From Candidatus Krumholzibacteriia bacterium (lineage in GTDB: Bacteria; Krumholzibacteriota; Krumholzibacteriia; LZORAL124-64-63), in contig JALUJS010000045.1 of assembly GCA_027056825.1 (NCBI GenBank), forward strand, positions 1 to 5,771: a DNA stretch of 5,771 nucleotides, in the 5' to 3' direction. Of the stretch, positions 1 to 5,012 are shown piece after piece; the first letter of the stretch is position 1, and each line of letters opens with the position of its first letter. A program made the position numbers and the translations under genes. The notes beneath the pieces are model-generated. The model did not search any database and was not told the DNA's origin. It was given only the letters and a program-made list of their open reading frames with translations.

Positions 1-445
1 GGCGTCCCCGTGCGGCGGAGGCCACCAGGGCCAACAGGTCACGCTCACCGTCCGGGTCGGTCATCAACACCTGCTCGATGACCAGGCGGGACCCCTCCCA
101 CCAGGCCAGACCCACCAGGAAGGCCAGGGTGCCCGTGCCACCGGCCAGGCCGGTGGTCTCGGTGTCCAGGAACAGGAGGTCCCCGTGCGCCAGTTCACCC
201 GCCGGGAGCCGGGTGAACAGCCCGGCCAGGTCGGCGCAGCCCCGATCCGGTGGCGGCAGATCCTCCTGCCTGCGCCGGGTGTAGACGGAGCCGGTCCTGC
301 CCGTCGGTTTCAGGCCCAGGCCGGCCGCCAGTTGCGTCCGTGAATCCGCAGGCGGCACCGTACCGGCGACCGGGCCTTCAGGCGCCGCTGCTGGGGATTT
401 GCGGGTCAGCCGGTCGAGTCTCGCCAGGCGGCGCCGCAGGTCCAT
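1..445 (-). CDS. mrfB: MrfB/YprB-type RNase H-like 3'-5' exonuclease, N-terminal part (truncated by window edge)
   Basis: This is the first 148 codons of a gene that continues past base 1. It was translated by hand from the ATG at 445-443. After about 85 weakly conserved, Arg- and Pro-rich residues comes the block LLFLDTETTGLAGGTGTLAF (residues 90-109). This is the exonuclease motif I of the YprB family (RNase_H_2 fold), with D94 and E96 as the expected metal ligands. The following FLVGLAWWEG and the conserved DPDGERDLL stretch also fit the family. In B. subtilis, MrfB is the nuclease that works with the helicase MrfA in excision repair of mitomycin C lesions. The remaining catalytic residues and any C-terminal TPR region lie outside the window. 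The start follows the helicase stop by one base (TGA-g-ATG). A GAGGG ribosome site at 451-455 lies five bases upstream, inside the helicase gene, so the two are probably translationally coupled. Family assignment is firm; the substrate is inferred. Confidence 0.88.
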   Translation of the reverse strand, partial: MDLRRRLARLDRLTRKSPAAAPEGPVAGTVPPADSRTQLAAGLGLKPTGRTGSVYTRRRQEDLPPPDRGCADLAGLFTRLPAGELAHGDLLFLDTETTGLAGGTGTLAFLVGLAWWEGSRLVIEQVLMTDPDGERDLLALVASAARGR

Positions 446-446
446 C

Positions 447-2732
447 TCAGCCCTCGGCCGAGGCGGCCGCGCCCGCGCCGGACAACAGCCAGGCCGCACC
501 GGCGGCGGCGGTCCCGCCGCTCTCGACCGCCGCGCCCACGCAGGACGGACAGCCGTCGCGGCAACCGCAACGCTGCAAGTGGGTGAGCGCCGCACCGGCC
601 ACGTCCTCGAACTGGTCGTAGATGCGCCGGGCGAACCCGACCCCGCCCGGGAAGGCGTCGTACAGGTAGAGGGTCGGGCGGCCGGTGAAGGGCGAGCGCA
701 CCATGGGCAGGGCGCGCAGGTCCGAGGGGTCGGCCATGACGAAGACCGGCGCCACCTTCCCCATCAGGTGCGCCAGGCCCTTGAGCGCCTCGCCCGGATC
801 CAGACCCTCGGCGGCCATGCGTTCATGCACGTCCTCCGGCAGCTCCCACCAGAAACTCTGGGTGTGCATCTCCATCTCCGGCAGGTGCACGCGACCGGCG
901 CCCACCGTCTCGTGGGTGCCCAGCTTGATCTTCTTGAACACCGTCACCTTGGCCACCAGCCCCACCTCGCCCACGGCCAGCTTGCCCGCCCCCAGGGGAC
1001 GTTCAAGGTCGGCGGTGAGGGTCTTCAATTCGCTCTTGCGCTGGGCGTCGGTGTAGTAGTCCACCTGCACGGGTTTGACGTGGGCCTCGCGGCGCTTCCA
1101 GTCCAGGCGGTCCACGTGGTACTGCCCGGCCCCGTGCATGTAGATGGCGTCCTCGTGCAGCAGTTCCTGGGCGCTGAACAGGTCCATCTCCCCGATGACC
1201 CTGCCGCCGGGCGTCTCGTGGTCGATGATCACCACGTTGTCTGGAGCGGCGCTGCGCAGGCTCACGTCCTCGGCGGGATAGGTGTCGGACATCCAGTGGT
1301 AGCGCTCGCCTCCGGCGTGCAGGACCCGCTGGTCGGCGAGGTAGTCAAGGATCTCCCCCACCTCCGTGTCCCCGAAGCGTTCCCCCCGGGCGAAAGGCAG
1401 CTCGAAGGCAGCGCACTTCAGGTGGCTCATGAGGATGACCAGGTTGTCCGGATCGACCGTGGCGTGCTCGGGACTGCGCCCGAAGAAGTAGTCGGGATTG
1501 CTGATGATGTACTGGTCAAGGGGGTTGCTCGAGGCCACCAGCACCACGGCGCTGACGTCCTGGCGCCGTCCGGCGCGGCCGGCCTGCTGCCAGGTCCCCG
1601 CCACGGTGCCCGCGTACCCGGCCATGATGCACACGTCCAGGCGTCCGATGTCGATGCCCAGTTCCAGGGCGTTGGTCGAGACCACAGCGTGGATGCTCCC
1701 GTCCCGCAGCCCCGCCTCGATGGCCCGGCGTTCGGCGGGCAGGTAGCCGCCGCGGTAGCCGCGCACCTGCCCGCTTTTGATGCCCACCCTGCGGCCGGCG
1801 CGCTGGAGGTAGGTCAGCAGCAGCTCCACCCGCACGCGACTGCGGGCGAAAACGATGAGTTGGGACCCGGTGGCCAGGAATCGTTCGGCGATGCCGCGCG
1901 CGGTCTTGACCACCGAGGCGCGGATGCCCAGCTCGGCGTTGACCACCGGCGGGTTGTAGAAGATGAAGTGCTTCTCGGCCCGCGGCGCCCCGTTGCCGGC
2001 CACCGGCGCCATGCTGACACCGGTCAGGCGCTCGGACAATTCGAGGGGATTGGCGATGGTGGCCGAGCAGCAGATGAACACCGGATCGGAGCCGTAGAAG
2101 TTGGCGATGCGCCGCAGCCTGCGCAGCACGTTGGCCACGTGGCTGCCGAACACGCCGCGGTACTGGTGCACCTCGTCGACAACGACGTAGCGCAGGTTCT
2201 CGAAGAGCTTCACCCACAGGGTGTGATGGGGAAGGATGCCCTGGTGCAGCATGTCCGGGTTGGTGACCACGATATTGCCGCTGCTGCGGATGGCCTTGCG
2301 GGCGGTCCCGGGGGTGTCGCCGTCGAAGGTGTAGGTCTTGATGTCCGCGCCCAGGGCGGTGACCAGATCGTGGACCTCCAGCATCTGGTCCTGGCTCAGC
2401 GCCTTGGTGGGGAACAGGTACAGGGCGCGGGCCTGGGGTTCGGCCAGCATGGTGCCCAGCACCGGCAGGTTGTAGCACAGGGTCTTGCCGCTGGCCGTCG
2501 GCGTGGGCACCACCACGGACCGCCCGGCGGCGGTCAGGCGGACGGCGTCGGCCTGGTGGCTGTAGAGGCGGTCGATGCCGCGGTCCTTCAGCACCCGCAC
2601 CAGCCGGGGATCGACCTCCTCGGGAAAGTCGGCGAACTTCGCCGGCCGGGGCGGGATGACCTCCCAGCGCGTCACGTGGCTCATGAAGCGGTGATCGCGG
2701 CGCAAGCTGTCCAGAAGTTGCCTGAGGTTCAC
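447..2732 (-). CDS. mrfA: MrfA/YprA-family DEAD/DEAH-box helicase with C-terminal DUF1998 zinc-binding domain
   Basis: This 761-residue superfamily 2 DNA helicase is close to the family's usual length. Motifs seen in order: SHQ (58-60, Q-motif position), PTASGKT (78-84, Walker A), PTKALSQDQ (108-116, Ia), TNPDMLH (157-163, Ib), DEVH (186-189, motif II), SAT (223-225, III), LIVFARSR (292-299, IV), STNALELGIDIG (352-363, V) and QQAGRAGRR (382-390, VI). The DUF1998 region follows and ends in CGCRDGCPSC (722-731), whose four cysteines are the likely zinc site, then an Ala/Gly-rich tail. All ATPase motifs are intact. In B. subtilis, MrfA is an ATP-dependent 3'-5' helicase acting with MrfB in mitomycin C damage repair. 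The exonuclease partner begins one base downstream, which supports this reading over a generic Lhr-type helicase. The start is GTG at 2732-2730, 22 bases after the tatA stop, with GCGAGG at 2740-2745 seven bases upstream. The family is certain; the lesion repaired in this organism is inferred. Confidence 0.95.
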   Translation of the reverse strand: MNLRQLLDSLRRDHRFMSHVTRWEVIPPRPAKFADFPEEVDPRLVRVLKDRGIDRLYSHQADAVRLTAAGRSVVVPTPTASGKTLCYNLPVLGTMLAEPQARALYLFPTKALSQDQMLEVHDLVTALGADIKTYTFDGDTPGTARKAIRSSGNIVVTNPDMLHQGILPHHTLWVKLFENLRYVVVDEVHQYRGVFGSHVANVLRRLRRIANFYGSDPVFICCSATIANPLELSERLTGVSMAPVAGNGAPRAEKHFIFYNPPVVNAELGIRASVVKTARGIAERFLATGSQLIVFARSRVRVELLLTYLQRAGRRVGIKSGQVRGYRGGYLPAERRAIEAGLRDGSIHAVVSTNALELGIDIGRLDVCIMAGYAGTVAGTWQQAGRAGRRQDVSAVVLVASSNPLDQYIISNPDYFFGRSPEHATVDPDNLVILMSHLKCAAFELPFARGERFGDTEVGEILDYLADQRVLHAGGERYHWMSDTYPAEDVSLRSAAPDNVVIIDHETPGGRVIGEMDLFSAQELLHEDAIYMHGAGQYHVDRLDWKRREAHVKPVQVDYYTDAQRKSELKTLTADLERPLGAGKLAVGEVGLVAKVTVFKKIKLGTHETVGAGRVHLPEMEMHTQSFWWELPEDVHERMAAEGLDPGEALKGLAHLMGKVAPVFVMADPSDLRALPMVRSPFTGRPTLYLYDAFPGGVGFARRIYDQFEDVAGAALTHLQRCGCRDGCPSCVGAAVESGGTAAAGAAWLLSGAGAAASAEG
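451..455 (-). promoter_or_regulatory. Ribosome binding site of mrfB, inside mrfA
   Basis: GAGGG on the minus strand lies five bases before ATG 445 and inside the last helicase codons. It fixes the mrfB start and supports coupled synthesis of helicase and exonuclease. Confidence 0.55.
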
Positions 2733-2739
2733 GCTCCCG

Positions 2740-2745
2740 CCTCGC
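2740..2745 (-). promoter_or_regulatory. Ribosome binding site of the mrfA helicase
   Basis: GCGAGG on the minus strand lies seven bases before a GTG codon. It supports GTG at 2732 as the start where no in-frame ATG lies nearby. It sits in the 22-base gap after tatA. That gap has no hairpin or T-run, so read-through from tatA is likely. Confidence 0.6.
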
Positions 2746-2754
2746 TTTGATGAT

Positions 2755-2991
2755 CTACTGGCCCGCGGTGTCGTCCTTGTCCCGCGGCGGCTCGACCACG
2801 TCGTCCAGTTCGCGCTTGACCTCGTCGGTGGCCTCGCGGGTGGCCGACTTGAACTTGCGGATGGACTTGCCCATGGCCTCGGCGATCTCGGGCAGCCGCT
2901 TGGGGCCGAACAGGATCAGGGCCAGGGCCAGGATCAGCAGCAGCTCCGACCAGCCCGTCATGCCGGGGATGAATGCGGGGAAAACCATCAT
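2755..2991 (-). CDS. tatA: Twin-arginine translocase subunit TatA (TatA/E family)
   Basis: This is a 78-residue protein. A short periplasm-facing N-terminus is followed by GWSELLLILALALILFGPKR (residues 13-32), one transmembrane helix ending in the FGP hinge, and then the amphipathic helix with RLPEIAEAMGKSIRKFK (32-48). The tail is charged and probably disordered. This is the standard TatA/TatE pattern. The FG-P-K hinge and K-S-I-R-K-F-K helix favour TatA over TatB, and the length is typical of TatA. TatA oligomerises in the cytoplasmic membrane to form the export path for folded proteins that TatBC deliver. No tatC or tatB lies in the window, so those would have to be encoded elsewhere. Two consecutive ATG codons occur (2991 and 2988). 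The first is preferred because a full AGGAGGT lies seven bases upstream. The gene is 17 bases after the DUF4321 gene and 22 before mrfA. Confidence 0.95.
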   Translation of the reverse strand: MMVFPAFIPGMTGWSELLLILALALILFGPKRLPEIAEAMGKSIRKFKSATREATDEVKRELDDVVEPPRDKDDTAGQ

Positions 2992-2998
2992 TACCAGG

Positions 2999-3005
2999 AC
3001 CTCCT
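2999..3005 (-). promoter_or_regulatory. Strong Shine-Dalgarno site of tatA
   Basis: The minus strand reads AGGAGGT here, seven bases before ATG 2991. It is the best ribosome site in the window and would fit high TatA synthesis, since TatA is normally made in excess over TatB and TatC. It decides between the two tandem ATG codons in favour of the first. Confidence 0.75.
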
Positions 3006-3008
3006 CGG

Positions 3009-3272
3009 TCAGCGGTACCAGCGGAGCATCTGGGAGGCGACGAACACGCCGATGACGCTCATGAGATTGAAATGGATCTGGAACCCGAAGGTCAGGTCCA
3101 GGATCACGAGATTCCAGTGGGTCACTTCCGGCCCGAAGGATATATACCGTACGAAGAGCTGTTCGGCCACACTGCCCTCGGTCAGGAACAGGCCGATCAC
3201 GTTGCTGACGATGGCCCCGATCATCACACCCAGGATCACCGTCAGGGTCACCGTGCCCAGGGATTTTTTCAT
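3009..3272 (-). CDS. DUF4321 domain-containing small membrane protein
   Basis: This 87-residue protein has two hydrophobic stretches, SLGTVTLTVILGVMIGAIVS near the N-terminus and a second from about residue 66 (NLMSVIGVFVASQML). Between them sits a loop containing LDLTFGFQIHFNLMSVIG. The Gly-rich first helix, the LTFGF-x-I-x-x-N-L motif and the basic C-terminus (RWYR) match what I know of the uncharacterised DUF4321 family. The likely topology is two passes through the cytoplasmic membrane. No catalytic residues are evident and no function is known. Two start codons are in tandem, GTG at 3275 and ATG at 3272. GAAGG at 3281-3285 is five bases from the GTG and eight from the ATG, so I prefer the ATG; the GTG would add one residue. 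The gene lies between a LytR_C protein and tatA, all three being envelope proteins. Confidence 0.8.
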   Translation of the reverse strand: MKKSLGTVTLTVILGVMIGAIVSNVIGLFLTEGSVAEQLFVRYISFGPEVTHWNLVILDLTFGFQIHFNLMSVIGVFVASQMLRWYR

Positions 3273-3305
3273 CACACCCGCCTTCGCCGTCGGTCGCCGG
3301 TTTCC

Positions 3306-3755
3306 TCAGATGGCGTGCGCCGCCAGGAACCCGCGCAGCTGTTCATGATCCGCGCCCAGAACCAATACCGCATCCTCGGCGCCCCGGCCATCGAATTCCC
3401 GCAGCACGGGGATCCCGCCCAGCAGCCGGGACACGGCCGCGGCCTGCGTGTCGGTCAGGCGCCGGTTAACCAGGAAGCTGGTGGCGTAGTCCTGGGGTGC
3501 GGCGTTGCCGTACCGCACGGGGGCCAGATGGGCCCGCGCCAACAGCATGCCCATGTCCCGCGCCAGACCCGGCACGTGGGTGCCGTTGAGGACCACAAGC
3601 TGCAGCCCAGCCACCGCCGCGGGGTCCGGCGTGTGCGCCGCGCCGCCCGGTTCCGGGGCCGGTCCCGCGCAACCGGGCAAGCCCTTTTCCATGATCATGG
3701 ACCCGGCCGCCACGGCCACCGCCAGCACCAGGATCGCCGTCACGGCCCGGCTCAC
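3306..3755 (-). CDS. Membrane-anchored LytR_C domain protein (stand-alone)
   Basis: This is a 149-residue protein. Residues 2-22 (SRAVTAILVLAVAVAAGSMI and on) form an N-terminal signal anchor or signal peptide. A Pro/Ala/Gly-rich linker follows to about residue 50, then a LytR_C domain opening with LQLVVLNGTHVPGLA (51-65) and running to about residue 140. The V-x-V-L-N-G-T opening followed by GLA is the family's hallmark. LytR_C usually follows the catalytic LytR-CpsA-Psr domain of cell-wall glycopolymer transferases. Here that domain is absent, so the protein is probably an accessory or binding module on the outer face of the membrane. C29 (LPGC) is a poor lipobox match, so a transmembrane anchor is more likely than a lipoprotein. 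The GTG start overlaps the HIT stop by four bases (GTGA, 3752-3755), with GAGGA at 3759-3763 rather close to it. Function is not established. Confidence 0.82.
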   Translation of the reverse strand: MSRAVTAILVLAVAVAAGSMIMEKGLPGCAGPAPEPGGAAHTPDPAAVAGLQLVVLNGTHVPGLARDMGMLLARAHLAPVRYGNAAPQDYATSFLVNRRLTDTQAAAVSRLLGGIPVLREFDGRGAEDAVLVLGADHEQLRGFLAAHAI

Positions 3756-4249
3756 GCGTCCTCACCCACCAGCCGGCGGACCACCGGCAGGATCCGCTCG
3801 TAGCTCTGGTCCAGGGTCTGGGGCATCACCCGGGTGCGCCCGATGGTGCTCATGAAATTCGTGTCTCCGGCCCAGCGGGGCAACATGTGCAAATGCAGGT
3901 GCTCGGGGATGCCCGCCCCGGCGCTGGCCCCGCCGTTGTAGCCGCAGTTGATGCCGTCGGGACGGAAGGTCTCCAGCAGGGTCTTCTCCATGACGTGCAG
4001 CAACCGCCCCATCTCCTCCAGCTCCGCCGGGGTGCAGCCGCTCAACAGGGGCTGGTGCCGGTTCAACACCAGCAACATGTGGCCGCTGTTGTAGGGATAG
4101 AGGTTCAACAGCAGGTACCAGTACTCGCCGCGATGCAGGATGAAGTGTTCCCGCTCGTCGCACTCCAGGCGGTTGCAGAACACGCAACCCTGTTCGCGGT
4201 TCTCGCCGCTGACGTAGTCGTATCTCCAGGGGGTGCACAACCGGTCCAT
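3752..4249 (-). CDS. HIT-family hydrolase/phosphorylase, Ap4A type
   Basis: This 165-residue histidine-triad protein opens with MDRLCTPWRYDYVSG and a CVFC pair (C22, C25), a likely zinc knuckle. The nucleotide-binding core includes NLYPYNSGHMLLVLNRH (49-65). The catalytic triad is in GIPEHLHLHMLPRWAGDTNF (residues 113-132), with H117, H119 and H121; H119 is the expected nucleophile. The C-terminal GDTNFM...VMPQTL segment is typical of the bacterial Ap4A phosphorylase/hydrolase-like HIT branch (the group that includes mycobacterial Rv2613c), not of the shorter HinT proteins. Such enzymes split diadenosine polyphosphates or related nucleotide adducts in the cytoplasm. The true substrate cannot be read from sequence. 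ATG 4249 lies one base after the preceding stop (TGA-c-ATG), with GAGGGA at 4258-4263 eight bases upstream. The last four bases overlap the LytR_C gene. Confidence 0.93.
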   Translation of the reverse strand: MDRLCTPWRYDYVSGENREQGCVFCNRLECDEREHFILHRGEYWYLLLNLYPYNSGHMLLVLNRHQPLLSGCTPAELEEMGRLLHVMEKTLLETFRPDGINCGYNGGASAGAGIPEHLHLHMLPRWAGDTNFMSTIGRTRVMPQTLDQSYERILPVVRRLVGEDA

Positions 4250-4250
4250 G

Positions 4251-5012
4251 TCAACCGTCCCTCGCGGTCAGCAGCCGTGCGGCCGCCTCGAGTTCGGACA
4301 CCGTGTTGATGCCCACCACCTCGCCGGGGTCGTCGATGGCCTCGGCCTCCACGCGCAGGCCCCGCCGCACCAGGTCGGCCACGGTGTCGGTCAGGTAGTA
4401 TTCGCCCTGGCTGTTGTCCGTGGTCAGGTTCCCCAGGGCGCGCAGGAGCTCCGCCGACCGGAAACAGAACACCCCGGTGTTGTACTCGCCGATGCGAAGC
4501 TGCTCCTCGGTGGCGTCGCGCGCCTCGACGATACCGGTCACCGACCCGTCGGCATCCTTGATGATCCGGCCATAGGCACCCGCGTCAGGAACCACGCAGG
4601 TCAGCACCACCGCCGCCGCGTCTCCGGCCGCCGCGCGGTCGATGATGCGGCGCACGGTGCCCGGTCGCAGCAGGGGCACGTCCCCGGCCAGGACCACGCA
4701 CAGGCCGCCGGGATCCAGGTGGTCCGCGGCCATCTGCACGGCGTGGCCGGTGCCCAGCTGGGGTTCCTGCAGCACGAAGGTCAAGCCCGGCCGTCCGCAG
4801 GTTTGCCGCACCTTGTCGGCCTGGTGTCCGACCACGACGATGCAATCGTCCACCCCCGCCTGTTCCACCACGTCCAGGACGTGGTCCAGCAGCGTCCGGC
4901 CGGCGATACGGTGCAGGACCTTGGGCAGGTCCGACTTCATGCGCGTGCCCTTGCCCGCGGCCAGCACCACGGCCTGCACGCGGGGGCGTGTCATGTCCTG
5001 ATGATCGTTCAC
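4251..5012 (-). CDS. glmU: GlmU-type N-acetylglucosamine-1-phosphate uridyltransferase, pyrophosphorylase domain only
   Basis: This 253-residue nucleotidyltransferase would join UTP and GlcNAc-1-phosphate to give UDP-GlcNAc for cell-wall synthesis. Numbered from GTG 5012, the motifs are LAAGKGTRM (17-25) with K31 in DLPKVLH, QLGTGHA (85-91), GDVPLL (110-115; D111 is the expected Mg ligand), YGRI (147-150), E163 in GIVEARDA, N178 in YNTG, and GIN (N236, second metal ligand). All match the E. coli GlmU uridyltransferase site. The left-handed beta-helix acetyltransferase domain is missing: the protein stops just after the nucleotidyltransferase fold, and a different gene follows one base later. 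A separate enzyme would have to make GlcNAc-1-P. The GTG overlaps the panC stop by four bases (GTGA), suggesting coupling. ATG 4994 (247 residues) is an alternative start, and neither has a good ribosome site. Related sugar-nucleotide specificity is possible. Confidence 0.88.
   Translation of the reverse strand: MNDHQDMTRPRVQAVVLAAGKGTRMKSDLPKVLHRIAGRTLLDHVLDVVEQAGVDDCIVVVGHQADKVRQTCGRPGLTFVLQEPQLGTGHAVQMAADHLDPGGLCVVLAGDVPLLRPGTVRRIIDRAAAGDAAAVVLTCVVPDAGAYGRIIKDADGSVTGIVEARDATEEQLRIGEYNTGVFCFRSAELLRALGNLTTDNSQGEYYLTDTVADLVRRGLRVEAEAIDDPGEVVGINTVSELEAAARLLTARDG
4258..4263 (-). promoter_or_regulatory. Ribosome binding site of the HIT gene, inside the upstream coding region
   Basis: GAGGGA on the minus strand lies eight bases before ATG 4249, within the last codons of the uridyltransferase gene. 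Together with the TGA-c-ATG junction it indicates translation by re-initiation or coupling. Confidence 0.55.

Noticed and set aside
1516..2478. A 320-codon minus-strand frame inside the helicase gene.
   Set aside because: It is an out-of-frame reading, rich in Arg, Pro, His and Gly, covering the motif-bearing helicase frame.
399..2750. A very long open frame on the plus strand (783 codons) opposite the helicase gene.
   Set aside because: It is antisense to a gene with full helicase motifs. Its translation is rich in His, Gly, Val and Gln with no recognisable domain, as expected of the mirror frame of high-GC codons.
3138..3148. An AT-rich TATATA stretch in otherwise GC-rich DNA, a possible -10 element upstream of tatA.
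   Set aside because: It lies in conserved DUF4321 coding sequence, and no -35-like hexamer sits at the right distance on the minus strand.
3688..3701. A 14-base perfect palindrome (TCCATGATCATGGA).
   Set aside because: It falls inside the LytR_C signal-anchor coding region (S-M-I-M-E), is single-copy as far as I can see, and has no associated promoter. It is likely chance.
4249..4254. TTGACA on the minus strand, a perfect -35 hexamer, at the start of the HIT gene.
   Set aside because: It is formed by the TGA-c-ATG junction. The nearest -10-like hexamer (GATACG) is 24 bases away and nothing suitable lies at 16-18 bases.
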